NCBI GenBank assembly: GCA_022225965.2
Contig: JAKJXP020000152.1
Coordinates: 1 to 64,000, forward strand
Length of the DNA stretch: 64,000 nucleotides
Source of the DNA: Diatrype stigma
Taxonomy: Eukaryota > Ascomycota > Sordariomycetes > Xylariales > Diatrypaceae
Reading direction: 5' to 3'
In this document: positions 1 to 10,583 of the stretch, in pieces
Position numbering within the stretch: the first letter of the stretch is position 1
Layout: every line of letters starts with the position of its first letter
The notes under the pieces: model-generated
Told to the model about the DNA's origin: nothing
Database searches by the model: none
Seen by the model: only the letters and a program-made list of their open reading frames with translations
Position numbers and translations under genes: made by a program

Positions 1-3000
1 CTTTGGAAGAAAAGCTTCCGGGGGCATTAGTGCTGAACACTGTATGTTACTGTACTCTGTGGCGTACTGTGGAGTAGTCTTATCATGGCTACTTACTTTT
101 GGCCGCGACCTTCGTAGAAATGCAAATGAAAACGCGACGCAACAATATGGACCGCTACAGGTTCCCCCTACGGTTCCCCCTTCCCTACCCCTCCAGTCCC
201 TCTGTTGCGCACAGAAGAGGTTGTGGTCCTTGCTCAAAGATGGGGCCCCGTCCCCGTGGCTTCACACACCATGCACTTGGCGATTTCGAGCCAATCAGCG
301 GGCAACGGGCCTTGCACTAGCGTCTCCGCCCTGCCGCCGGTTTCACACATTGTACTTCCCGAATTGGTTACGCCTGGTGGTATGCTTGAAAAGAGGAAGA
401 AAAAAGGGGGCGGCGACAGCGGCGGCGGCGGCGGCGGGCGGCGGACGACTAGTCTAACCACCAGTGCCACCTAAGCAGTAGTAGGTACAGGTAAGACAAG
501 GGGGCTGCCCTTGAGATCCATGCCAAGAAATGCCCTCTGAATTCTGGAATCTACCTTCTGCTGAAGTCGCGATTCGCGATTCGCGATTGCTGGTGACTAT
601 AATCCTGGAATCCTGCGCTCCTCACAAAAATCTACTCGTGATGTAGGTATCGCATTTACTACAGGTGCCGGCAGTCGCCGAACTTCGTCTGATGTTTTGA
701 CTAGGCGAATCCGATTACTTACATATGCATGTAGTGATAGTTCCTGAGTACATGCACGGCCACAGCAGATCTCCTGGGACCAGGTTCTTCCCAGAGGACT
801 CCGTCGCCGTCGCGTTCTGATTCTAACTAGGGGCTCTCCACGTCCCGCGTTCTTGTGTACGAAGGATTATGTGTTACTGAGTACCACATTACATATGTAC
901 CATACTATGTAACTGGCAGAGACGCGCGAGAAATACGAGCACATACCAAGCTATGTATAGATATGACTACTTAAGTAGATATGACGGTCTTGACGCCGTC
1001 GGGGCGGTTGTGTTCCTTCGCCTGCAGAACGTCTCGTCCACTATTTCTCTCCCCTTTTGCCCCTCTGCCCCTCTGCCCCTTTCGTGTCTATCGTCTACCG
1101 ATGTGATTTGTCAATTGGCCAGAGCTGGAGTTGGAGTGAGAGGTCGCCAGGTCGGTCTCGTACCTGACCAAGCTGACTGTGCTCCGTACGACCTCGATGT
1201 GTTCCTGCAGTAGCTTTGCAGCTGACTTTATGCAACTGAGGGAGTCTTATTTGTTAACAAGACCCTTCGCACTGTGCCATAACCCGCTCTCAGGTTCTCA
1301 AGTTCTAAACCGCTCCTTGCACTAACTATTCTACTTTTGGACCAAGACTGGCGGCGGTCGTGCAACTTCGTCGGTTCTTCACGAAGCACATCAGGAACTA
1401 AAACTCAACTTGATCCCGTCAGCTTGGCCCATCATCGGTAGTCTGTAACACCAGCATACTGGCTTTGACGCCTGATTGCGTACATACTGATACCCCTGAT
1501 ACCCAGTCTATGAGCCTGAGAAGATCGAATACTCTCTCATACTCTCCCCGAGCTGGCCTTTCTACAGTATATGTACATAGTTCTCTCCACACACAGGCAC
1601 CAACAAGCCAAGGCCTGGGCCTCATGTAGCTAGGGCTCGGACCGGGTAGACCTGCCCAACTGCCCAATTGCATGCTTTTTCTCAGCCAGGGTGACAATCG
1701 GCTTTTGTCCCAGTGTCCCACTTCGACGATACCGGCTGATAGCGTGATCTTCGAACTCCAGGGCCCCTGCGCTGCGCAAGAGGACGACGATCCATGGGCC
1801 ACGGATCGTACGGTATGACGGAACCCGTCGCTGACTTTACCTCTCTAGTCTGGCCCGAGTAGAAATAGTGCCGGAGTGTCTGACTGCTCGACGATACAAC
1901 GCTTCGATGTGGGAATCGTAGAAATGCGCTAGAAGCGGCCGATCCCCGGCAGACGCTCCGGTCAGTTGAAACAATATCACATCCGTTAGTGAACACATCG
2001 AACGTGTTGCGTGATGCGTGTTTGCGCCGATTTCTTTCCAGTGAGCAAGTTGTATCCACCGACCAGCCTTAACTGGAGCACTGGACAGAAGGAACAGACG
2101 TGAGAGGCGATCGAGCTGTCGAGGCAACACTGAATAAATAAACAACCCGCACCCTTTGTCAATGCGGCTGTGCGGAAGCCACCCATGAATTTGACTGGCG
2201 CTCCAGGACAGACAAAAAGCCGGTAGCTATGGCTTGCAAGAGCACGATGTTACCTTAAGGCCGGCTTGGCGTGGAAGCAGTGCCATCATCCTGGACCATG
2301 ACCCGGTACTTCACAGGAGCATTCGAACCGTTCGAGCCCGCATTACGTAGGTGGAAGAGAGCTGTAGATCTAAGACATCGCGTTTGGGGCTGCCATTAGT
2401 TGGTTGGGGAAACGGGTCTGTGTGTGTGACCTTGACCTTGACAATCGCCAAGTAAAAATCGAAAGCCAGTATAGCCACGATTGTATGATGCGCCATTTGC
2501 TGTACATCGTTGAGCGCTCTTATGTACGAAGTACAGCCTTGATTCACAGGCCATCAAGGCGAGGGAAGGTGTTTGGTGAATCCTTATAGGTGGCTAATAA
2601 TAAGTTTAGCCTTTGCACAGCCTGCCGTTCGGCGGTAGCTGGCAGCGCCACCGTGAAAGAGGATGAGCCCTCTTACGAACCATCCTCTTTGGTTTTCTTG
2701 CCTTCCCGGATTCCTAACTACCGGCTGCATACTTAAGTAACCAGTTAAATGTGGTCCTTTCCGGTACCGTTTCTTTTCACTTCTCAAAAGCAGGTTCATT
2801 TAAGGCTGCGACAGTCTAGCCGGACAGCTACGAGAAAATCTACCTTGATGATGGCTGACAAGTGACAAGGCGCAGGCCATTCTGTTTCGTATATGCCGTA
2901 TATCGGTTTTCCCCCTCAGTCATGCCTAAGATGATATCAGTAGTCTCGAGCTATATGCGACTGGATACCCATTAACATGTACGAAGTAGTACATGAGCAA

Positions 3001-5043
3001 ATGAGTTTTCCTACAATCAGGTTCCGCTGCTGATCATGCAGGTACGCCAGCCAAAATCCAGAGGTCAGTGGGTGGCCGGGGTGAGGTTGTCTCACTAACG
3101 GCGCGATGATGCATGCAACACTAAATCTTAGGAACGATCATAGGGATAAGGGGCGAGAATGTGGAGGGGCAGAGGGCCGGCACACTGGTAACGCAACTCT
3201 TATCAGCCGGAAGTTCATGGCAGTAAGCAATTTTATAATTTGGAGATAATGAAGAGTATCCTATACTTCCTCCCCGGTGTCAAACGTTTATCAGGAGATC
3301 TACCGGCCCGCTGCAGGGTTTATTCGTTATGTGACACTTGTATTGAGCTACAACTGCATAGTATATAACGCAAGTGTCAACAGGTCACAGTTGAGCTTTC
3401 GAAACACGCCAGATATGCCATGATCATATAGACATGGTTTTATATCAACAGCCTTCCAGCAGCCTTGTGAAGCGCGGAGTAACACGAGTCACGCACGGCG
3501 CTACCAGTTATCGTGCCCGAGGGCTCGGAGCCGAGAAGACTGGTTACAAGTACCTTCCAGAGTGCCTACTGTCGTATTCGGGAGTCCGTGATCGAGTCCA
3601 TCACTGGCGAGGTGCATGGCATGGCCCGCTCCAAATCGTGTGAGTATTTAACCAAACTATGCATGTCATCGCATCGTCAACCGACTGGGATCTCTCTTAC
3701 GACCCGATCATGCGCTTCTCCGCATTCTCGATGATAGTAGCTACCCATGTACGTAGTATCTCGAGAAGTGCCGATGCCGTTCATCAACGAGCCACTTTGT
3801 CCCTCCTCTCATAGAAGGAGGAAGCCAGCCACCCATCATCCTTGAGGACGTCGCGATATTAGGTGGGGATGTTTCGGTGAGTCGTCACGGCATTCGCAAG
3901 GCTTGAGCTAGCCATGGGAGCCTCTCGGGCAATTTCCGTCGCCTTGACCCCTAGACGAACCCCCCCAGACTCCCCCCACAGGCCTTGCCTCATCCAAGAT
4001 CGCCAACTCCTCGACTTGGAATCCGAGCCGGCCTCTAGCTAGAAGCCGAAGAAACAATCCACAACTTCGAGAAGCCCCCGGGTTCCTCGTAGCGGGTTTC
4101 TACATACATACCTGTTCATTTCGTCCCCCACAATACTCAGTATATAACCTTGATATCTTTGGAAGGCAGCTAACCAACCCCGGTCTAGGCCCCCCTATAC
4201 CTCGCATCTTAAGTAAGCTAGTAAAACACCCTAGATCCAGGAGATAAGTTAACGCGGCTGTTCTCGTCGCAACGAACGAACGCCGAGGGGAAAGAACATC
4301 GACCGCATAACGATCTAATTAAGCTGTCCGACCGCGGACATGGGCCATGAAAATGGGTCTTTAGCTTTGTTTGGCATCGGAGATCCCGGGCGCTATATAA
4401 TGGTATATACTAGAAGAAAACCCTCACGCAGATCGATGTTGGAGAACTCGGCAGGCACCCTACTTGGGCATCGCCAATATGCGTCCCTGAGGACCGTCGT
4501 ATCGCTCGCCATAGGACGTAGTAACATGCGCAACACGAGATTATGCCGGGAGGGACTGTCATGCCACCACTTCCTCCCATGAAAAGATAGATTCGCTATC
4601 ACTCTATAGATAATGAACATCTCATACGTACTATACGTACGTTAAGTTCCGCATAAGACAAACAGGCTGATGCCCCGCATTTGGTTCAGCCATATATGTT
4701 CCCCAAGCCGATATCTTCGCAGGGGGGGTATCACGACCGCTGTGTATCAAACCATACCGCCATCATATTATAGTTATAGTGCTTATGCGTGCCCATGCTT
4801 CTCAGTCCCATCCTGACTTTGTCATGCTCTACTATGTTGGTCTCGAGTTCGCTTGGAGAAGCCCCCCTCCCCCAAAGCCGTCTCCCATAATGCGGGGAAG
4901 CATGACGAAACCCATCCTCGCGCACATCGCAGCTGCTTCCTGGTAGGAATGACTACTTAGTGTAACAGGTAGCATCGGGTCTGTGCCAGTACGTCTCTGT
5001 GGATATGCTCGGTGTAGGATGCTTGTTAAGCGTGATGTGAATT
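1..5043. other. Gene-free stretch with low-complexity patches
   Basis: I found no convincing gene in these 5 kb. The open frames are short, overlap on both strands and resemble no family I know. Visible structure includes a (GGC)n-rich patch at about 408-443, three tandem TCGCGAT units at 567-587 and a C/T-rich patch near 1055-1080. No tRNA-like A-box/B-box pair was seen. Diverged relics could be hidden here. Confidence 0.6.
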
Positions 5044-6589
5044 TCACAACTCTTTCATGACCTCACCGACGGCCCTCGCGGCCATGCGTTTCCGCTGGTC
5101 GTCGGGGAGGCCGGCGCTCATGTCGCGCACCGCCTGCAACTTGACCATCATACGCTCAAGCTTGCGGACCTCTTCGTCGTCTAGCTGCGTATCGTCCCCA
5201 TCCCCATCCCCATCCCCGGCTCCGTCTCCGCCCCCGCCCCCGGCCGGCCCTCCTTCAGTCAACCTTTCTCTCCTCATAGTGCCGCTTGGCTCCCCGCTCA
5301 CGAGACCTTTGTTGTTGCCAACTTCGTCTTCGTCTTCATCATCGTCCCGGCCCGCAGTCCAGATCGCGCGCCTCAGCCCAGCGAAGTCCTCGCGGTCAAA
5401 GCCGAAGTCCAGGCTCTCGGGATCCAGGTCCGCGCTGTCGTCATCGTCACCATTGCCATCAACACCATGCTTCCTCCCCTTCGTAGTTGACGAGTGTAGG
5501 TCTTTGCCGCTGCCGCCGCCTCCTCCCGTCAACCCCCCCTCGAAATCTCCAAACTCGGAATCGAGGTCATCGATGATGCCATCGGCGGGACTGGGTGCCT
5601 GAGACCAGTCATTGGACTCTAGGGCCTCGAGAATACGTGGGATGCCCGTCTTCTCTGCACGTTGTGCGTCCGGGTGCGTGGCGGTGTCAGCTAGTGCCTT
5701 GTCGTAGCGAATAGTAGATGGAGCCAAATGCGATGGAATAGAGGGTGAAAGGGGCAAAGGGGCAAAGCAGAAAGTACGTACCACCGAACTCGTTGCGCTC
5801 CGGGGCCGCGGTGTTGTGATTGTTGTGGCCCCTGACCTGGACGAACTCCAACCCCCACTCGGCGCAGCAGTCCTCCCACTCATCAAACTGGCCGTCATCG
5901 TCACCGCCGCCGCCAGCCTCGCCGACGCCGACGCACAGACCGACACCGTCCCACTCCCAGCCGCCGAGCCCCTCGCGCACGACGCGGCCGACGTTGCGGA
6001 TGAGGTCGCGCGCGGCACCAGCGGCCCCGTCATCCGCGGTTTCCCCCGGCTTGGCATTGGCGGGCAGCGCGAAGACGACCACGACGCCGCCGAGGATATC
6101 GAGGACCTCCTTAGCCTCGGGCGAGAGGAACGAGGCGGCCCATTCGGAAGGCGACGATACCAGGTCCAGCCATATCGGCACCTCGGCCGCGTAGTACGCC
6201 GTCTTCAGGGCGAGATTGTGCGTCGTACCTGCTAGTGACGGGCCGGTGGGTTCCGGGTGTGTGCCCGTGAGATCTGGTGCAGGCGTTAGCTAGGTAGTAA
6301 GTTTGTTTCATGTGTGTATATATTTATATATATATATATATATACACATATATGGATAAAGTTGTAATTGCGGGATGAACCCGCCGGGCAGGAATGCTTC
6401 GGTATCTTCACGGAATCAACACGAACGCGGTGTTCAGGGAATTCCATCACATAACCCAAAATAACTTCGTCCCTTGGAGTTCAGCGGAGCCCGGAAAGCC
6501 AACGACTTACCTTTGATGACTCTAGATAGGTGTTGTGTCGCATCTGCCGATGAGACGGCCAGAATCCGGCGCGGATTTGTGATGTCCAT
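5044..6589 (-). CDS. IRC6: Alpha/gamma-adaptin-binding protein p34 (Irc6 family)
   Basis: Three exons on the minus strand, 6589-6511, 6273-5782 and 5690-5044, join in frame to 405 aa. The start MDITNPRRILAVSSA opens the small-GTPase-like N-terminal fold of the AAGAB/Irc6 family. A Trp-rich block (EWEDCCAEWGLEFV) follows near residues 165-180. The middle is acidic, Gly-rich low complexity including a GDGDGDGDD run. The extreme C-terminus (MVKLQAVRDMSAGLPDDQRK) matches the conserved family tail. Known members bind clathrin adaptor subunits AP-1/AP-2 in the cytosol and help adaptor assembly and vesicle traffic. Intron 1 (237 nt) contains a TA microsatellite. The gene is divergent from the cupin gene at 7319. 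The family call is firm; the yeast gene symbol is by family only. Confidence 0.85.
6319..6347. repeat. TA-rich microsatellite inside IRC6 intron 1
   Basis: A near-perfect run of alternating T and A lies inside the first intron of the adaptin-binding gene. It is probably length-polymorphic between strains. No function is evident. Confidence 0.7.
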
Positions 6590-7318
6590 TTTCCAGGTTT
6601 CTCGGTGTTAAGTCGATGAAGTCGGTGAATAGGCGAATTGTTGGAGGGGCAATCCATGGAGGTTAAATTGCTGCTGGTATGTAACTAACTGCCTAACTAT
6701 TTCGGTTTGTCTATCCTACCTCCTATGGAGCCCAAAACCGCTACTTGCCCCAGTATAATGCCAACGTACCTACAGAACCTTATATAACGGCCCTTAATTA
6801 CACCCAATCCGGATACTTCAAAAAAGTATCGCATTTATTACCAATTGTATTCCATTATATACGTAGTTTTCTAATTGTCAATCGGATAAATACTGGTTAA
6901 TTGGTGCGCAAATCTTATACGCAGCATTTGCATGCATCGTTCGAAATACTTAGATACATGAGTTTGCTAACAAATTGTATGGACTTATATGTATTACAGT
7001 ACATGGCAAAATAGCGTGCAATGACTTGAACGAGGGACGTGCAAAGGGTCCACAGGAGGTAGGATAGACGCTCCCAACTATTTAGCTACTGGTAACCCCG
7101 CCATCCGCGGTGGAATAGCGCACTACATATCGCTATAATTAGGGGACGGGAACGATTGCTACCCGGGACCCACTCAAGCTCGATATAACATACAATGACG
7201 TTTACTATCACCATACCTCACATTTCATATAGTCCATGTCTATAGCAGAATTACGTGGAGTGGCTGATTTGAGACCATAGAAGCTTGATAGAGTTCAAAG
7301 TCTTACACTCTTTACAAG
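6590..7318. other. Divergent intergenic region, IRC6 / cupin
   Basis: This 729-bp gap separates two divergently transcribed genes and must hold both promoters. It is AT-rich around 6780-7010. I see no clear TATA box or repeat. Confidence 0.5.
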
Positions 7319-7893
7319 ATGTCACACCCCGAACCTAGCCAGCCGGTCCTGCTCACCAAGGCCTCGGCTCTCACGACATCCGGCGGACAGACCGAAGGCA
7401 TGATCCGGCAAAATGCGATTGTGGACAAGTGCGACGGTATCTGCGCAACGCGGATGCTGGCAAAAGCCCACAGGTGAGCAGGCACCAGAAGCAACCCCCC
7501 CCCCGGTTTCTTTCTACACCTGCCTGTCGCAAGAGCTCCGGCCAACGGATCGGGCCATTTCCGAATTCCATTATCATACCTAGAACGATTTAGTTTCGTA
7601 GTTCACTGACCACAGAACGAAACGTGAGTAGCGCATCGGCGGTGCACCACCACGGTGAGCAGGACACGGTGGTTTATGCGGTGACGGGGCGCGGTAGCGT
7701 CGTTAGCGAAGGCGGGCGGAAGAAGGTCGACCTCGAGCCCGGCGACTACGCTCTCATCCCCGCCTATATGGAGCATCAGGAGATCAACGACGGCGACGAG
7801 GACGTCGTCTGGGCCATCATCAGGAGTGGGCGGGTGCCCGAGGTCGTCAACCTGACGGGGTGGGGCGGCGAGCCGGCGGCGGCGAAGCAATGA
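7319..7893 (+). CDS. Small single-domain cupin protein
   Basis: Two exons, 7319-7473 and 7629-7893, give 139 aa. Residues about 50-125 form a cupin beta-barrel. The metal-binding motif 1 is seen as AVHHHGEQD, followed by GRGSVVSEGG, LEPGDYALIPAYMEHQEIND and VVWAIIRSG. The HHH and the later EHQE supply the usual His/Glu ligands. The exon 1 end (ICATRMLAKAH) runs smoothly into SSASAVHHHGE only if the acceptor is the AG at 7627-7628. The more obvious acceptor at 7614-7615 shifts the frame. Small fungal cupins of this type are uncharacterised metal-binding proteins, so no substrate can be assigned. The gene is divergent from IRC6. Confidence 0.75.
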
Positions 7894-8617
7894 GGGCGCC
7901 AGGATCGTTCCTGTATCAAGTGATAGTTACTTTAAGAGGTACATGGGATTTGGTCGATGAGTTTCACGGTCCTAGCGATTATTGGCGAGGCTTGATTCAG
8001 AGACTGCATATATGTGGCGGTTTTCATTCAGGCAGCCCATCTTAGGTGTGGAATGAAATCAAAGTGATAGGTTATCAGATGCTAGATTGTATCCATGGTT
8101 TCTTAACAAAGCTTGACATCATCAGCTCCTGTTGATGACATTCAGTTAAAGTGAAGCTCAATAGGTTTCATATACCTAGACAATCCGATCAAGCTTTGAA
8201 ATACCTAAGTACCGAAAGGTTATAGCCCAGATTCTATTATCTACCCCTCACCCCAACTCATCAAACTCATGAGCATAAAGTCGCCGACAGTGAAACACAA
8301 GTATAGGCAAGTCGAATGAAGCTATGCTATCAAACAATTCATGTGCTGTTCCGCAGGCTGTTTCTATACTTCCCCCCTTTTCTTTTTCTTCTAGTCCATT
8401 ACGCACATCCCAACTGGCAACCCTTGTAAGACGAGAAGCTATACAAGTGTAAGGGGGTGACCTGTAGAATTCGACGGGGAAGCTGAACGCATAGGCGTCC
8501 AGTCCTCATACACAGTTCTACACAGGGGATAAAACCTCGGGCATATGCGATCCCCTTATGCCCCGATGCGAGGATTCTTTGAAACTTCTACCAACCTAGG
8601 CGTAAATTTATGGTCCA
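7894..8617. other. Intergenic region between cupin and 2EXR genes
   Basis: This 724-bp gap between two plus-strand genes shows no open frame I can support. It contains pyrimidine-rich tracts near 8370-8400 that could belong to the promoter of the next gene. Confidence 0.5.
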
Positions 8618-9619
8618 ATGGCAGCGGCAGCCGCTCAGAAGCAACCTAGCGACAGCAACAGCAACAGCAGCCAAAGCGACACATTCACTCCCTCCTCGTT
8701 CCCCCGATTCCCCCATCTCCCCGCAGAGCTGCGCCTGCAGATCTGGCGGCACGCGCTCGAGGCGCCGCGCGTCGTCGACGCCCAATTTGCACACCCCTGG
8801 GATGATGATGACTGGACGCCCTCTCACCAACACCACCACCACCGATATCACTATTATCAACAACAGCATGCGAGCATCACGAGCACAGGTGCGGATGGGA
8901 CAGCAGACGGCGGCGGGCCCGCACTCTTCTCCACTCACTGCCACCGCAAGAGCCGCTTCGAACGCGCGCCCGCGCTCTCCTTTGCCTGCCGCGAGAGCCG
9001 CGACGTCGTGTCGCAGTACCCGCGGTACGCCACCCTCGCCGTCTCGGAGGTGGAGCCTGAGGGCCAGCAGGGGCGGCGGCGGCAGCGGCAACAGTGCCGG
9101 TGTCGGTTCGTCGCGCTAGCGGAGGACGACGTCCTGGCTGTGCCGGGCGAGGCCGCGCTGCACGTCAACCCGCTAATGCGGGTTCGGAGGGTGGGGTCCG
9201 GGGTGGAACGCGGCTGTGGTCGTGATGATGATGGTGATGGGGGCAGACTTCATACTAGGGGTAAATGTGATGGTGGCGGCGTACCGGGGGGCGTCCGTCG
9301 TGTCCTCGTCCAGACGACTCTCGATGCCCTCTTCGACGTGGTGGGGAGCGGGCCTTGGTACCCGAGTGGCTGGCCGCACACGAAGGCCATGAAGCGCGCG
9401 GTGGCACGCGCGGCGTTCGAGAGGTTGCGCTCCGTTCTTGGCGATAGCGGCGGCGACCTGCAGACTGTGTATTGTCTGGAAGACGGGTGGGAGGCGACCC
9501 CGCAAGGGCTGAAGAACCTGCGCAGCTTCCCGAGCAGCAGCACGGTCGGATCGGCCTGGGATTGTGGGTCGACTTTCGCCCATATGGTCAAGCTTTACGA
9601 CGAAGCAACCGAATCTTAG
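8618..9619 (+). CDS. 2EXR domain protein
   Basis: A single-exon gene of 333 aa. After a Ser/Asn-rich N-terminus, residues about 29-60 read FPHLPAELRLQIWRHALE followed by PRVVDAQF. This is the 2EXR domain signature that is greatly expanded in filamentous ascomycetes, and its function is unknown. A His-rich stretch (residues about 68-85) and a Gly/Arg-rich middle are low complexity. The C-terminal third keeps the family-like block around LVQTTLDALFDVVG. The ATG at 8618 is the first in frame and starts an Ala-rich segment. The domain call rests on the motif; no role is inferred. The gene is convergent with the coactosin gene at 10143. Confidence 0.8.
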   Translation: MAAAAAQKQPSDSNSNSSQSDTFTPSSFPRFPHLPAELRLQIWRHALEAPRVVDAQFAHPWDDDDWTPSHQHHHHRYHYYQQQHASITSTGADGTADGGGPALFSTHCHRKSRFERAPALSFACRESRDVVSQYPRYATLAVSEVEPEGQQGRRRQRQQCRCRFVALAEDDVLAVPGEAALHVNPLMRVRRVGSGVERGCGRDDDGDGGRLHTRGKCDGGGVPGGVRRVLVQTTLDALFDVVGSGPWYPSGWPHTKAMKRAVARAAFERLRSVLGDSGGDLQTVYCLEDGWEATPQGLKNLRSFPSSSTVGSAWDCGSTFAHMVKLYDEATES

Positions 9620-10142
9620 GGCAAAGGAGTATATTGCGCCGTGAATATGTTTTAGACAGATGGACCTATCGATACCCCCATATGTTGGCTTTTACGACAA
9701 TCCCGGCATATGAAAACAACATGGCCATATATAGAGCTCGAAGATATTCAATACCCTGTGTAACATTCCTATTTATTGTCACAAAGCCTACATGTTGCGT
9801 AGTTTCTTACCGATAGACCTACCTAAAGTAAATGCTAGATGTTCAGGATAAATGTCTACGTACCGATTCGGTTCATCTGAGCGCATCATTCAAATATATT
9901 GTATTGCTACCATAATAACTCCTGCTTTTGCTTAGAACGCTTGCAAATAATCAAGAGGATGCCTAGGTAGATAGATAGATGGGTTCAGTCGGTGGCTGAC
10001 AGCAATGCTTCTGTCCCGGCGCGGCACCAACCGTACAAGAGCTTTCGCAAATTTCTCCTTCAGCCACCAATCCAGCAGACTAAATCCTTTGGGATAGACT
10101 GCTGCATCGACTGACTGCCATTGCAGCAACATCAGCAGAGGA
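9620..10142. other. Convergent 3' intergenic region
   Basis: This 523-bp region between the 3' ends of the 2EXR and coactosin genes is AT-rich and must hold both terminators. No gene is seen. Confidence 0.5.
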
Positions 10143-10583
10143 TCACCCGCGGCCGCCGTTGTAGTCGGCGCCGCCGGCCTTCCGGAGGCGGGTGACGATG
10201 TCGGCCTTGTCGAGGTCGGCGCGGTCGCGGGCGTCGACGGTGATGCTGTGGTGGGACAGGACGCGCTTGACGGCGCCGCTCTCGATGGAGACGCGGGCCT
10301 TGCGCATGACCTTGGTGCCCTCGCCGATCCAGACCACGAGCGCGAACTTGACGCGCGTGCTCTCCGAGTCGTTGGCGTACTCGACCCGCACGTACCCGTA
10401 CTGCGCCTGCCCGTCGTCCAGCTTGCCCGCCAGCTCCTCCAGCCCGCCCGAGCCCGTGCCCGCCAGCACCAGCTTGTCCCCCGCCGCCCCCGTGTACGAC
10501 AGCAGCAGCCAGTTGGTCGCCTCCTTGTCCGACCGCACCGCGTCGTAGGCCGCTGTAATGTCGGGCGCGTCGAGGCCGGACAT
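10143..10583 (-). CDS. Coactosin-like actin-binding protein (ADF-H domain)
   Basis: An uninterrupted 146-aa frame that matches the whole length of coactosin, a single ADF/cofilin-homology domain. Recognisable blocks are the N-terminal SGLDAPDITAAYDAVRSD, then ATNWLLLSYTG, YGYVRVEYANDSESTRVKF, VVWIGEGTKVMRKARVS and a C-terminal SHHSITVDARD. Coactosins bind F-actin and tune filament capping and turnover in the cytoplasm. The start is fixed by the conserved N-terminus. The coding region is very GC-rich. The sequence just upstream on the coding strand is purine-rich (10590-10650). A twinfilin or cofilin is ruled out by the single domain and the coactosin-specific start. Confidence 0.9.
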   Translation of the reverse strand: MSGLDAPDITAAYDAVRSDKEATNWLLLSYTGAAGDKLVLAGTGSGGLEELAGKLDDGQAQYGYVRVEYANDSESTRVKFALVVWIGEGTKVMRKARVSIESGAVKRVLSHHSITVDARDRADLDKADIVTRLRKAGGADYNGGRG

